A stretch of DNA of 64,000 nt from UBA5359 sp002410925 [NCBI: bacterium UBP13_UBA5359] (GTDB taxonomy: Bacteria; UBP13; UBA5359). The stretch lies in contig DHPR01000033.1 of NCBI GenBank assembly GCA_002410925.1, forward strand, positions 277,220 to 341,219, in the 5' to 3' direction. A program made the position numbers and the translations under genes. Below are positions 8,205-17,881 of the stretch, in pieces; within the stretch, counting starts at the first letter, position 1; each line of letters begins with the position of its first letter. The notes under the pieces were generated by a model, which worked only from the letters and a program-made list of their open reading frames with translations, did no database searches and was not told the origin of the DNA.

Positions 8205-9176
8205 CTACATCTCCCCCAGAGCATGATAATCGCAGGCCAGGCTGCGCCCGTCCGATACGAATCTTTCCACCGGTGAAAGATCGCTGCAGCTAGAATGTGC
8301 CGTTGGGCAGCGTGGATGGAAAACGCATCCGCTTATTTTATCTATAAGGTTGGGCGGATTGCCGCCAATCGTCTGCAATCGCTCTCCGGAAGAGGAGAAA
8401 CCGGGAATAGAATTGCGCAGCGCTATAGTATAAGGATGTCCGGGATTGCTCAGTATTTGTTCGGCATTACCCCGTTCCATCACGCGGCCGGCATAAAAAA
8501 CAGCCAGATCATGGCAAAGCTGCGCCGCTACCCTGAGGTCATGAGTGATCACTATGATGCTCATTTTATTTTCCGCCTGAAGATCACGCAGCAGATTCAA
8601 TATCTGAGCCTGCACGGTCACATCCAGTGCCGTCGTAGGCTCATCCGCTATCAACAGGCGGGGTTTGCAGGCTATAGCCATAGCTATCATAATACGCTGC
8701 CGCATGCCGCCGCTGAACTGATGCGGATAATCTCCGGCTCTATCAGCGGCATCAGGTATGCTGACACGTTCCATGGCTTCGACCGCCATCGACCAAGCCC
8801 TCCTGCGGCTCGTTCGCTTATGAATCTCTATTGCCTCTGCTATCTGTTCGCCGACACTAAGAACGGGATTGAGTGATGTCATAGGGTCCTGAAACACCAT
8901 GCCGATACCACCGCCGCGTACCTGCCGCATCTCTTCACGGCTCAAGGCAAGCAAGTCTCTGCCCTCAAAGAGGATACTGCCTGCCATAATCCTTCCCGGC
9001 GGCTGTATCAGCCGCATAACAGAGAGCATGGTCACGCTCTTGCCGCAGCCTGATTCACCTACAATGCCAAGGGTTCGGCCGCTTTCCAATTCAAGATCAA
9101 CGCCATCCACGGCACGGACAAGGCCTGCTTCGGTCTGAAAATGAACTTGCAGGCCATTGATATGCAAGAGGCTCAT
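8205..9176 (-). CDS. oppD: Oligopeptide ABC transporter, ATP-binding protein OppD-type
   Basis: A 323-residue ABC ATPase: GESGCGKSV Walker [15 protein letters not shown] signature, [13 protein letters not shown]alker B and ITHDL switch, with the OppD C-terminal cysteine region (GCVFHPRCP). It pairs with OppF. Its ATG overlaps the stop of the upstream M16 gene in an ATGA (9173-9176), so the peptidase and transporter genes are translationally coupled. Confidence 0.9.
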   Translation of the reverse strand: MSLLHINGLQVHFQTEAGLVRAVDGVDLELESGRTLGIVGESGCGKSVTMLSVMRLIQPPGRIMAGSILFEGRDLLALSREEMRQVRGGGIGMVFQDPMTSLNPVLSVGEQIAEAIEIHKRTSRRRAWSMAVEAMERVSIPDAADRAGDYPHQFSGGMRQRIMIAMAIACKPRLLIADEPTTALDVTVQAQILNLLRDLQAENKMSIIVITHDLRVAAQLCHDLAVFYAGRVMERGNAEQILSNPGHPYTIALRNSIPGFSSSGERLQTIGGNPPNLIDKISGCVFHPRCPTAHSSCSDLSPVERFVSDGRSLACDYHALGEM

Positions 9177-10480
9177 TCTGCTCCTCCTGAAGATATGAAA
9201 GATGGGCCGATAGCAACAATCAGAGGATCTTGCATATATCGCCTGGCCGCTCGCTGTATGTCGGAAAGAGTAACATCGGCAAGCAAACAGGGATAACGGT
9301 CTACAAAATTGTAACCCAGACCAATGGTTTCGAACCAGCCCCGGTAAAAAGCTTTATCGGCGCTACGCTCCTGAGCCATCATAAAAACACCATGCAGATA
9401 CGCCTTGGCACGTTGCATTTCATCATATGTAATACTTGCAAGCTTAACCTTCTCAACCAAATCAAGCATAGCTTGTTCAGCCTCCTGCGCCCGCTCCGGT
9501 GCTGTACCTATATAAAGAATCGCACGTGATCCCAGCTGCCTGGTGGAATAGAATGAGGCCGTTTCATATGCCAATCCTCTGCGCTCCCTCAGCTCACCGA
9601 ACAGGCGTGAATCCATGCCGCCACCTATAACTGAGTCCAGAATCTTCATGGCGGCGTAATCACGGCTATCAGCCGGTGGAGCATCATACGCCATGAATAT
9701 CCACGTTCCCTGTATATCCTTATCGAGATGATGCTTTCCCTTGGCGGATGATCGCAAACGAATGGTTGTCACATGCTGTGATCCCGGCCGTTGGATTCCA
9801 TAATTTACCCAGCCATCGGAAACTCTATCGGCCAGATGCAAGGCATCTACATCACCGCAAACAGAGAGGACGGCGCGTTCCGGCCGATACCATCTCTTCA
9901 AGGCATTACGAATATCGGTTACGGTTATTCGACGCAGAAGAGCGGCTGTTGCACGCCTGTTCACAGCATAGGGATGGCGACCGTATGTTCTGCGATAAAT
10001 CTCTGCCAGCCCGGCCTCCATCGGGTTATCCTCTGCAGCCTCCAGCCCGCGAAGAGCGAGAGTAATCTCATTTTTCAGTACGCTTTCTTCCAGAGATGGA
10101 GAGAGCAGCGCCTGGCGCATCATATCGGCAGCCAGACAGGCGTTCTCCTTCAGTGTGCGTGCGGATAGCAATACATAATCATCAGAGACTGCGGCGCTCA
10201 TCTCTATTCCATTATCTTCAAGCATACCATTGAATTTCTCCGCATCAGCTTCAACAGTGCCCTTAAGAAGCATACCGGCTGTTAGATTAAAAACCGTCTT
10301 ATTCTGCCCTGAAAGATGCGGAGATCGTATAAAGAGCCTGATAGAAACTATATCGCCCTCTGTTCCAGCCGTCACTACGGTCATGCCGTTGGGCAAGACA
10401 TCTTTGCGCGCAGCCGACGCCGGCACTATAAAAGCAAAGGAGAGCAAGTACATCAAAAATGGGATCGTTAATTTTCTCAT
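9173..10480 (-). CDS. Exported M16 peptidase-like protein without zinc motif
   Basis: 435 residues with a signal peptide (hydrophobic run ending PASAA) and two M16-type halves (LPNGMTVVT opening; GGGMDSRLFGELRERRGLAY in the second half, a typical M16 signature). The HxxEH zinc motif expected about residue 75 is absent; the equivalent region reads NLTAGMLLKGT. It is therefore probably the non-catalytic partner of the adjoining M16 protease, like alpha/beta pairs of M16B peptidases. It overlaps its upstream and downstream genes by ATGA junctions (10477-10480; 9173-9176). Location outside the cytoplasmic membrane is inferred from the signal peptide. Confidence 0.85.
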   Translation of the reverse strand: MRKLTIPFLMYLLSFAFIVPASAARKDVLPNGMTVVTAGTEGDIVSIRLFIRSPHLSGQNKTVFNLTAGMLLKGTVEADAEKFNGMLEDNGIEMSAAVSDDYVLLSARTLKENACLAADMMRQALLSPSLEESVLKNEITLALRGLEAAEDNPMEAGLAEIYRRTYGRHPYAVNRRATAALLRRITVTDIRNALKRWYRPERAVLSVCGDVDALHLADRVSDGWVNYGIQRPGSQHVTTIRLRSSAKGKHHLDKDIQGTWIFMAYDAPPADSRDYAAMKILDSVIGGGMDSRLFGELRERRGLAYETASFYSTRQLGSRAILYIGTAPERAQEAEQAMLDLVEKVKLASITYDEMQRAKAYLHGVFMMAQERSADKAFYRGWFETIGLGYNFVDRYPCLLADVTLSDIQRAARRYMQDPLIVAIGPSFISSGGAE

Positions 10481-11835
10481 TGTTTTTGACCACCTTGCGG
10501 CATTACGGTATAGATGCAGAGCTTATCCGTTGTTAAATATCGGGCAACGGCATCTTTAATATCTTCCGGCTCGATCTCCGCAATATGTTGTAAATAGGTA
10601 TCAGCGCCGGTTTGTCCGGCCACCCAGTTCCGGCCATATAGTCCTGCCGTAGCCACAGCCCCCTCGCAATTAAAGATATAATCACGTCGAATAAGCGCTT
10701 TAGCTCGGTTCATCTCTGCCGTATCCGGAGCATTGCGTTCAGTCAGCGTGCGCCGCAATTCGTCTTCTACTATCTTCACATCCTGAGGATGAGTCACTGC
10801 ATAGGCTGCCATCAATCCGGCTCTGTTAAGGGTCATATTGAATGCCCCTACCTCTGATGCCAGCCCCTTCTGTTCACGCAACGTTTTATAAAGTCGGGAT
10901 GCTTTCCCCTGTCCCAGGATTGCAGCCAGAACATCCAACGCATAGATATCTCTGCTGCTCTTTCCACCGGTAAACCCAGGTACAGGGCAGACGACGATTA
11001 TATATGCCTGATTGACAGCCATGGGCAGAGTGAGACGCTTACCGGTCGTCATTAAAGTTATATCGACAAAATCAACAGACTTTCCTCTGTCTTCGCGATT
11101 ATCGGCACCGGTTTGCCCGAATAACTGCTCTGCCATCTTGATTATGCGATCGTGTTTAATACCGCCGGTTGCTACCAGCGTCATTTCCTTCGGCCGATAA
11201 AAGCTTTGGTAATAACTTTTAAGAGTCTTCATATCCACAGCCCTAAGATCCAATACTGTACCTAGTGTAGTTCTGCCGTAGGAGGTGCCGGAAAAGAGAT
11301 CGGAGAGACAGGCTTCAAAGAGATTGCCGAAGGGATCATCCGCTTTCCGTCTTATCTCCTCCATTACTACCTGGCGCTCTCCATCAAGATCAGCAGAATC
11401 CAGACGCGGCGTTAACACTGCCTCTGCCAGCAATGCCAGTGCCTCTTCCGCCTTATCGGACGGAACGCTGATATAATAATGCGTAAAATCCAGAGAGGTG
11501 GCGCCATTGTTGTAACCGCCCATGCTCTTTACAGTGCCATCCAACTCTGCCCGACTGCGGGCAGTGCTCCCCTTGAAGAGCATATGCTCCAACAGATGGG
11601 CAGTGCCGGATGCGCCCTCCGGATCATCGGCACTGCCATGTCTTATCCAGATATCGAGAGCAGCCACAGGGGAATCGGCATTCTCCACTGTGATAACCGT
11701 CAGTCCGTTATTCAATCGGTCTACCGTCGGCATCGGAGCCGCTGCTTGAGCAGGAATACCGGGCAGCGCCACCATACTCAGAAAAAAACCGATGATAATC
11801 TCTTTAACGCGGATCAAGTGCATCTCTAAGCCCAT
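10477..11835 (-). CDS. Exported M16 zinc peptidase, catalytic partner
   Basis: About 450 residues with a signal peptide (EIIIGFFLSMVALPGIPAQAAA). The inverted zinc motif is intact: TAHLLEHMLFKGS, with a downstream acidic ligand expected about 76 residues later (VVMEEIRRK). The second half carries LGQGKASRLYKTLREQKGLA. M16B enzymes cut short peptides inside a closed chamber, often as active/inactive pairs, and the next gene encodes the inactive partner. The start is uncertain: ATG at 11835 (GGGGG too close) or ATG at 11823; both keep the signal peptide. The gene begins inside the end of oppC. Confidence 0.88.
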   Translation of the reverse strand: MGLEMHLIRVKEIIIGFFLSMVALPGIPAQAAAPMPTVDRLNNGLTVITVENADSPVAALDIWIRHGSADDPEGASGTAHLLEHMLFKGSTARSRAELDGTVKSMGGYNNGATSLDFTHYYISVPSDKAEEALALLAEAVLTPRLDSADLDGERQVVMEEIRRKADDPFGNLFEACLSDLFSGTSYGRTTLGTVLDLRAVDMKTLKSYYQSFYRPKEMTLVATGGIKHDRIIKMAEQLFGQTGADNREDRGKSVDFVDITLMTTGKRLTLPMAVNQAYIIVVCPVPGFTGGKSSRDIYALDVLAAILGQGKASRLYKTLREQKGLASEVGAFNMTLNRAGLMAAYAVTHPQDVKIVEDELRRTLTERNAPDTAEMNRAKALIRRDYIFNCEGAVATAGLYGRNWVAGQTGADTYLQHIAEIEPEDIKDAVARYLTTDKLCIYTVMPQGGQKQ

Positions 11836-12946
11836 CCCCCAATAGATTGAATGATAATACGGTTATAAATATCATGGCTCCGGGAGCCAGCATCCAGGGA
11901 TACGACGTCAGAACGCGTATATTCTGCGCTGCCTGAAGCATATTCCCCCAACTGGCCATCGGCTCCTGTATGCCCATACCGAGAAATGAGAGAGCTACTT
12001 CGCCAAGTATGTAACCGGGCAAACTGAGCGTGATAGCCACTATCACATAGCTCACGGTATTGGGTAACAAATGACGAGTGATTATTCTCCAGTCGCTCAC
12101 TCCCTGCGATCTGGCAGCAGTAACATAATCGCGTTCTCTGATGGATAGGACCATACCACGTATAACCCTGGCCATGCCGGCCCAGCCAATAAAGCTAAGA
12201 ACGCAGATCATGAGCAGATAACGCAAGGAAGAGGCCATACCGGTGGGTAAAACAGCCATAATAGCTAGAATAAGATAAAAAGATGGAAAGGCCATAACCA
12301 GCTCAGAGAAACGCATAATAAGGTTATCGACAGCCCCGCCGTAATAACCGGATATCCCCCCTACGGTCAAGCCTATGAAAAAGGTTATGATAATGCCGAC
12401 AAGGCCGATTGATAGTGATATCTGGGCTCCATAAAGTAAACGTGAAAAGATATCGCGTCCAAAACGATCGGTTCCCAGCAGATATAATTTACCGGGGGCA
12501 TCAATACCAAAGAGATGCCTGTCAGAGGGTATCAAGCCGAGCAATTTATATTTATCGCCTCTGACAAAGAACCTTACGTAGTAACGCTTTCCAGCAGCTT
12601 TCTCATAACCGGTAATCCCTTTGCCACTGCGGTAATCATACACAAAGGGTCGCCAACTCCACCCGCATTCATCACTCCAGCGAATACCGATAGGCTGATG
12701 AAATGATGCTTGCCTGTTCTGCCTGTCCATGGCATAAGGTGCAATAAAACCGGCCAGCAATGCAGATAGATAAAGAATCGCCAAGATTGCAGCTGAAGCC
12801 ACAGCAGCTCTATTACGGCCGAGACGACGTAAAAAGAGGCGCCCCGGTGAAAGGCTGGTATGCTCTATCCTTGCTTTTATCGATTTATCAGCCATCTGTT
12901 TTCTCAGCAACCTGTCAGCACTCCTGAATTCATCTTTACACTTCAC
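11804..12946 (-). CDS. oppC: Oligopeptide ABC transporter permease OppC-type
   Basis: A membrane permease with an N-terminal OppC domain, a first membrane span (about 50-70) and five C-terminal spans. The EAA loop is ARSQGVSDWRIITRHLLPN. At 380 residues it is longer than the usual 280-300: an extracytoplasmic loop of about 90 residues after span 1 contains WSDECGWSWRPFVYDYRSGKG, seen in a subset of OppC proteins. The GTG at 12946 has a poorly spaced ribosome site; the ATG at 12895 (MADKSIK) is a reasonable alternative. The gene overlaps the M16 gene that follows. Confidence 0.88.
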   Translation of the reverse strand: MKCKDEFRSADRLLRKQMADKSIKARIEHTSLSPGRLFLRRLGRNRAAVASAAILAILYLSALLAGFIAPYAMDRQNRQASFHQPIGIRWSDECGWSWRPFVYDYRSGKGITGYEKAAGKRYYVRFFVRGDKYKLLGLIPSDRHLFGIDAPGKLYLLGTDRFGRDIFSRLLYGAQISLSIGLVGIIITFFIGLTVGGISGYYGGAVDNLIMRFSELVMAFPSFYLILAIMAVLPTGMASSLRYLLMICVLSFIGWAGMARVIRGMVLSIRERDYVTAARSQGVSDWRIITRHLLPNTVSYVIVAITLSLPGYILGEVALSFLGMGIQEPMASWGNMLQAAQNIRVLTSYPWMLAPGAMIFITVLSFNLLGDGLRDALDPR

Positions 12947-13083
12947 ATCCTCATAGTTCGCTTGAACTCCCGGCTCCTAAACCTGCAACTGCATTCAAAT
13001 CGCAAACAACCGGCTTAAACTTCTGTCTTCTCTCTTCTCAACCTGCAAAGATACTTAAATACTGAATGACCGGCCATACCTTC
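12947..13083 (-). repeat. oppB-oppC spacer with two imperfect repeats
   Basis: This 137-bp gap interrupts an otherwise tight operon. On the minus strand it holds two copies of CCGGT-N20-TTGCAGGTT (about 13039-13075 and 12979-13015), with further similarity between them (ATTTNAAT in the middle). A third, longer-spaced relative occurs between pta and acsE. I see no promoter or terminator. Function unknown. Confidence 0.45.
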
Positions 13084-14049
13084 TTAATCATATCTTATAC
13101 GCGGATCGCTGTAAGCCAGCAGAATATCCGCCAGCAGGTTACCGCCTATAAGCATTATGGAGCTGATTACCAGCGAGCCCATAACCAGGTAAATATCCTT
13201 TCCCGAGAGAGCATCCAGCATCAGACGGCCCAAACCCGGCCAGGCCATGACTATTTCTACCAGCGCCGCTCCGCTAAGCAGATCTCCGATATAATAGCCA
13301 AAAATGGTTATCAAAGGATTGATGGCATTACCAAAGGCATGGCGGTAAACAGCTACTCTTTCGGAAACTCCTTTGGCCCTGGCAGCGGTGACATAATCAC
13401 TGCGCAGCGTTTCCAAAAGATTCGAGCGTACCTGTCTCATCAATCCGGCCAGCATTCCAATTCCCAAAACGAGTGTAGGCAGAATCAGATGCCGAAGCAG
13501 ATCCAAAAACTGCTGCCAGGGAGCCATGAATTCATATGACATATGATGCATGCCGCCAATAGGGAGCCATCCGGTTCTGGCTGCTGCAAATACGGCCAGC
13601 AGAGCTAGAAAGGCTGTGGGCACGGATATTCCCATAAAGGCCAATATTGACGTTAGCCTGTCTATCCAACTGTTGCGATGCACCGCAGCCAGAATTCCCA
13701 GCGGCACGGCTATGCCCCAGGCAAAGATAGTGGAACTAAGGCCCAGTAACAGCGTAGCGGCTGCTCTCTGCGCAATAAGCTTGATCACCGGCATATGATA
13801 AGCAAAGGAATAGCCGAAATCCAGCCTGACCACGCCCCAGAGCCAACGTAGATACCGAATGTGCACCGGCTGATCGAGGCCGTAAGTTACTCTCAGCTTT
13901 TCGATCAGTTGCGGTGAAATCTGTGGATTGAGCGACATCTGCGTTAAAAAATCGCCGGGCGCCATTTGCATAATGGCAAAAGAGACAAGGGTTATGGCGA
14001 TCAGCAGGGGTATAGCACTCAACACTCTTCTTATAATAAAGCGGTACAT
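13084..14049 (-). CDS. oppB: Oligopeptide ABC transporter permease OppB-type
   Basis: 321 residues with six predicted spans: span 1 at RVLSAIPLLIAITLVSFAIM followed by the OppB signature APGDF, and the EAA loop ARAKGVSERVAVYRHAFGNA. It pairs with OppC to form the channel. It starts 4 bp after the oppA stop. Confidence 0.92.
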   Translation of the reverse strand: MYRFIIRRVLSAIPLLIAITLVSFAIMQMAPGDFLTQMSLNPQISPQLIEKLRVTYGLDQPVHIRYLRWLWGVVRLDFGYSFAYHMPVIKLIAQRAAATLLLGLSSTIFAWGIAVPLGILAAVHRNSWIDRLTSILAFMGISVPTAFLALLAVFAAARTGWLPIGGMHHMSYEFMAPWQQFLDLLRHLILPTLVLGIGMLAGLMRQVRSNLLETLRSDYVTAARAKGVSERVAVYRHAFGNAINPLITIFGYYIGDLLSGAALVEIVMAWPGLGRLMLDALSGKDIYLVMGSLVISSIMLIGGNLLADILLAYSDPRIRYD

Positions 14050-14053
14050 CGTC

Positions 14054-15799
14054 TCACCTTACATATATTTGCCATTCATTCCAGAGAGCCCCGGAGATGG
14101 CCGGCCGAAGATTGCCAAAGCGATTCCTTATAGCCGCTGTTCTGGTAGGAGTCGTCAAAAAGACAACGGGCAATTCATCGGCTATGATCTCCTGATATTC
14201 ATAGTATAGTGCCTTACGCTTCTCTTTATCAAGTGTAACGGCTGCTGTATCGAATATACGGTCAATACGCTCTTCCCACGCAGTGGCCGGCGTAGATTGT
14301 GCCGGGTTCCAAATATGTAATTGTCCGCTGCTTTTCCAAAGATTGCTGCCGGAATGGGGCTCCAGCCCTCCGGTAAAGCCAAGTAGGCAGGCCTCCCAAT
14401 CGGAACTTTTATCCAGCTTGGTTACCAGCGAATTAAATGATATGGGAGCCAGTGTAACTTTTATACCCAGACGCTGCAGATCATCCTTGATGATATTACC
14501 CTGATCCACCCGTTCCTTGTTCTCCACGTTGGTAATGATGGTAAACGCTACTGTGCGACCGCTACTATCCTCTATGTAACCATCGCCGTTTCTATCCTTG
14601 TAGCCTGCCTGCTCCAAAAGGATTCTGGCCCTGGCCGGGTCATATGGATATTCAGGCAATGAAGGGTTGTAATAAACACGATTAGCCGAGGATTCCGGGC
14701 CATTTTGGGGCACGGCCAGGCCGTCATAAACAGTACTGATAATTCCTTTTTTATCCACGGCGCAGGCCAGCGCCCGGCGAAAATTACGATCGCTGAACCA
14801 TCTGCGTCTGGCCGGATCCAACTTGACTGCCCGAGGGTTCATATTGAAGAAGAGCATCTCTGTACCCAAAGCTGGTCCCAGATTATACATGGTGAAATCA
14901 CCGGCCTTCTCCTGTCGTTTAAGCATAGCATAATCCGATCCTCTCACACTCAGAAGATCGGCTTCGCCCGCCATGAACCTGGCAGGCATGGATTCCAGGT
15001 CGGGAACAACCACATATATCAACCCGTCCAGATACGGCAATCTCTTACCTTCAGTATCCATCTTCCAGTAATACGGATTTCGGGACAGAACTACCTTTTG
15101 ACCGGGAATATAGCGATTTAAAACAAACGGGCCGCAGCCGACTATCTTCTCCGGCTCCGTGTCTATGCCCCAGGTGGAGTTGAATTTACCGGCACGTACA
15201 GAGTGTTCAAGCTTATGTTTTGGTAGAATAGGCGTGGTAAGGCCGTTCAGCAGCGGCGCAAAGGGCTCCACGGTAACTATCTGAATGGTCTGCTCATCAA
15301 CCTTACGTGTCTTTATAGGGTGCCCCTTGACACTTAGAACATCCGCAGTGCTGTTAGGTATACGTGAATCAAAGATAACATCGAAAGTAAAGATGACATC
15401 GTCTGCTGTCAGAGGAAGGCCGTCTGACCATTGCAATCCTTTGCGAAGAGTGAAAGTCCACGTCCGTCCATCCGAAGTGGTAGACCATGACCTGGCCAGC
15501 GCCGGCTCATAATCCATGGTTTCTCCGTTCATTTCCACCAACCCGGAGAAGATGTGGTTTATAATCTCTGTGCTGGATGTTTCAGAAGCGGTTACGGGAT
15601 TAAATGTCTTAGGATCCGAGAGAGCCATCAGCACCAGGGCTCCACCATACCGACCGATATCACCGGAGACGGCTTTCAGTTCACATTCGGAAATGACAGG
15701 CTGCGCAGGCTTGACCGGAGCATCTTTACCCGTGCTGCATTCGGCTATCATTAAAGCTGCCAGAACAGCCGTCAAAAAGAACATAAGCTGTTTATACAA
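14054..15799 (-). CDS. oppA: Peptide-binding lipoprotein OppA-type (SBP family 5)
   Basis: 581 residues. A short N-terminal hydrophobic segment ends in LMIAEC, a plausible but unusual lipobox with Glu before the Cys. The body is a family 5 extracellular binding protein: LRKGLQWSDGLPLTADDVIFTF is the family signature, followed by NPYYWK and FRRALACAVDK. It captures peptides (or, in some relatives, sugars or nickel) outside the membrane for OppBC. The start is read as TTG at 15799; GGAGG is about 13 nt upstream, slightly far. First gene of the operon. Confidence 0.88.
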   Translation of the reverse strand: MYKQLMFFLTAVLAALMIAECSTGKDAPVKPAQPVISECELKAVSGDIGRYGGALVLMALSDPKTFNPVTASETSSTEIINHIFSGLVEMNGETMDYEPALARSWSTTSDGRTWTFTLRKGLQWSDGLPLTADDVIFTFDVIFDSRIPNSTADVLSVKGHPIKTRKVDEQTIQIVTVEPFAPLLNGLTTPILPKHKLEHSVRAGKFNSTWGIDTEPEKIVGCGPFVLNRYIPGQKVVLSRNPYYWKMDTEGKRLPYLDGLIYVVVPDLESMPARFMAGEADLLSVRGSDYAMLKRQEKAGDFTMYNLGPALGTEMLFFNMNPRAVKLDPARRRWFSDRNFRRALACAVDKKGIISTVYDGLAVPQNGPESSANRVYYNPSLPEYPYDPARARILLEQAGYKDRNGDGYIEDSSGRTVAFTIITNVENKERVDQGNIIKDDLQRLGIKVTLAPISFNSLVTKLDKSSDWEACLLGFTGGLEPHSGSNLWKSSGQLHIWNPAQSTPATAWEERIDRIFDTAAVTLDKEKRKALYYEYQEIIADELPVVFLTTPTRTAAIRNRFGNLRPAISGALWNEWQIYVR

Positions 15800-15826
15800 A
15801 GCCTGATCCTGCCCTCCTTCATATTA

Positions 15827-15862
15827 AAAATGCCTTTCCGCTGCAGCGTAAAGGCATTTTTA
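15827..15862. terminator. Bidirectional terminator between secG and oppA
   Basis: AAAATGCCTTT (15827-15837) pairs perfectly with AAAGGCATTTT (15850-15860). It ends secG transcription. Only 27 bp separate it from the oppA start, so the opp promoter must overlap it or opp relies on read-through. Confidence 0.85.
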
Positions 15863-15881
15863 AATAACCAAATTATATTTC

Positions 15882-16118
15882 TTAGAGAAAGATGGGATAG
15901 ATAAGATACATCACCAGAGCTGAAGCAAAGAAGGCTATAGCGAGACCTAAAGTAAGCTTATCCAGCTTCTCCTCTGTGCCGTACCTGGACTTTGCATGCT
16001 GCGACCATCCTGTTATGGCACCGGAAAGCCCGCCTTCGCTCTTGGTATTCTGCATCAGAACTACAATGATCAAACCGATACATATTAATATATGAACAAT
16101 CATCATTACCGTTGCCAA
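15882..16118 (-). CDS. secG: Preprotein translocase subunit SecG
   Basis: About 78 residues with two membrane spans (MMIVHILICIGLIIVVLMQ and LGLAIAFFASALVMYLIY) joined by the conserved loop LMQNTKSEGGLSG. SecG assists SecYE in the protein-export channel. The start is TTG at 16118, 8 nt after GGAGG; an in-frame TTG at 16124 is too close to that site. Confidence 0.92.
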   Translation of the reverse strand: MATVMMIVHILICIGLIIVVLMQNTKSEGGLSGAITGWSQHAKSRYGTEEKLDKLTLGLAIAFFASALVMYLIYPIFL

Positions 16119-16180
16119 GATCAAAACCTCCTGAAATAACTTAAATTATAATAACATAAGCGTGATTTAGTAGCAACCCG

Positions 16181-17875
16181 TCACTTATTATCAGGTATCA
16201 TCCCGGCGGCAATCTCTCTAGCGCCGGCATTATCACTAACGCCCATCATCGACGACAGCTCGCAAAGGCGCTCATCGCCCGCCAGACGCTCAATGCTGAC
16301 ACTAACACTGCCGCCGCTGTCAGCAAACTTGATAATTTTCATATGGTTATCAGCGGCGGCCGCTATCTGAGGCGTATGAGTAATGCAGAGTACTTGCCTG
16401 TGCGCAGCTATTGCCTTCATACGCTCGGCAATAACCCCGCCGATACGTCCGCCGATACCGGCATCGATTTCATCAAAGACCATAACAGGAATTGCATCAT
16501 GATCGGCCAGGACGGTTTTTATAGCCAATGCCAGACGCGACAATTCGCCTCCGGAGGCAACTTTGCGCAATTGCATGGGAGGCTGCCCCGGATTCAGGCT
16601 GACCATCATCTCTACTTCATCCATGCCCTTGGCGCTGACAGCTTCAAGCCGCTGCTCATCACTTCCCTCTATCGTATTTACAGCTACGGAGAAGACTTGC
16701 TTCAGCAACCCCAGATCTTTCAGTTCCTCAATCACTCTTTGAGAGAATGAAGCGGCAAATTGCCGGCGTAAACCGCTTAAAGTTTCTGCGTCCTGGAGAA
16801 GGCTGACTGAGACATCATGAAGCTTGCTCTCCAGATGTTCGGCACTGTATTCCTGCTCCTCAAGCGATGCCAGCTCTTCAAAAGCCTTGTGCCGATAATC
16901 AAGCAATGCTTCCGTATTACCACCGTATTTTGAGCAAAGACGGTTTATACGGTCAAGCCTATCCTGGATCTGTCCCAGGCGCTGTGGATCAAATTCAATT
17001 GTGGAACGATAACCGGCCAGATTTCTGCCGCAATCTTCAAGCTCGGCCAACATGGATTCCAGCCTGCTCTCTTCCTCTTTCCACTTGCTGTCAACGGCGG
17101 AAATGCCGCTGATAGCATCGAGAGCTCTGGATAGACTTTCCGCTGCTGCCGTAGCTTCACGTCCATAAACCTCTTCATAGGCTTGATCGGCCAGCGCATA
17201 GAGCCTTTCGGCATTGGATAGAATATTGCTCTCCTCTTCCAAAGCTGCAACCTCTTCCGGCACAATGCCGGCATCATCTATTTCCTGCACTTGAAAGCGT
17301 AGATAATCTATCCGCCGCAATCGTTCTTCAGCTCTATCACGTCTCTTTGCCAATACGGTGAATAATTCCATCCTGGATCCATACGCATCATTCACTCGCT
17401 GCCGTAAGGAGAGCACTTCCGCACCGGCATACATATCAAGCATATCTATATGCGTAGCCTGCCTCAGCAACGATTGAGTATCGTGCTGCCCATGAATATC
17501 GGCCAGCAGCTCTCCTGCGGAGCGGAATAGCTGTAAGGGAACTATCCTTCCGTTTATGCGGCATAGTCCTCGTCCATCGGAGCTTATCTCTCTGGAAAGG
17601 TATAATTCATCATCTATCTCTATTGCAGTACGCTCTGAAATTTCTTTAAGAGAGAGGGGCAATAGGTCGGAAAAGAGAGCTTGTATACGAGCCTTCTCTG
17701 CGCCCGGTTTAACCATATCAGCACTAATTCTTCCACCTAAAATAACATCTATAGCTTCAACGATCAACGATTTTCCTGATCCGGTTTCCCCGGTAAGCAC
17801 GTTAAGACCGGGACGCAAAACCACTTCCAGTTGCTTTATAATACCAAAATTGCTTATCTCCAGAAGACGCAGCAT
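16181..17875 (-). CDS. recN: DNA repair protein RecN
   Basis: 564 residues, an SMC-like ATPase. Walker A VLTGETGSGKSLIVEAID lies near the N-terminus; the central region (about 150-360) is a broken coiled coil; the C-terminal head has VASGGELSRLALAIK, VMVFDEIDAGIGG and VLCITHTPQIAA. RecN gathers and tethers broken DNA ends in the RecA pathway. It starts 6 bp after the nadK stop, the usual nadK-recN pairing. The ahrC gene often found beside recN in Bacillota is absent. Confidence 0.96.
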   Translation of the reverse strand: MLRLLEISNFGIIKQLEVVLRPGLNVLTGETGSGKSLIVEAIDVILGGRISADMVKPGAEKARIQALFSDLLPLSLKEISERTAIEIDDELYLSREISSDGRGLCRINGRIVPLQLFRSAGELLADIHGQHDTQSLLRQATHIDMLDMYAGAEVLSLRQRVNDAYGSRMELFTVLAKRRDRAEERLRRIDYLRFQVQEIDDAGIVPEEVAALEEESNILSNAERLYALADQAYEEVYGREATAAAESLSRALDAISGISAVDSKWKEEESRLESMLAELEDCGRNLAGYRSTIEFDPQRLGQIQDRLDRINRLCSKYGGNTEALLDYRHKAFEELASLEEQEYSAEHLESKLHDVSVSLLQDAETLSGLRRQFAASFSQRVIEELKDLGLLKQVFSVAVNTIEGSDEQRLEAVSAKGMDEVEMMVSLNPGQPPMQLRKVASGGELSRLALAIKTVLADHDAIPVMVFDEIDAGIGGRIGGVIAERMKAIAAHRQVLCITHTPQIAAAADNHMKIIKFADSGGSVSVSIERLAGDERLCELSSMMGVSDNAGAREIAAGMIPDNK

Positions 17876-17881
17876 AGATCC

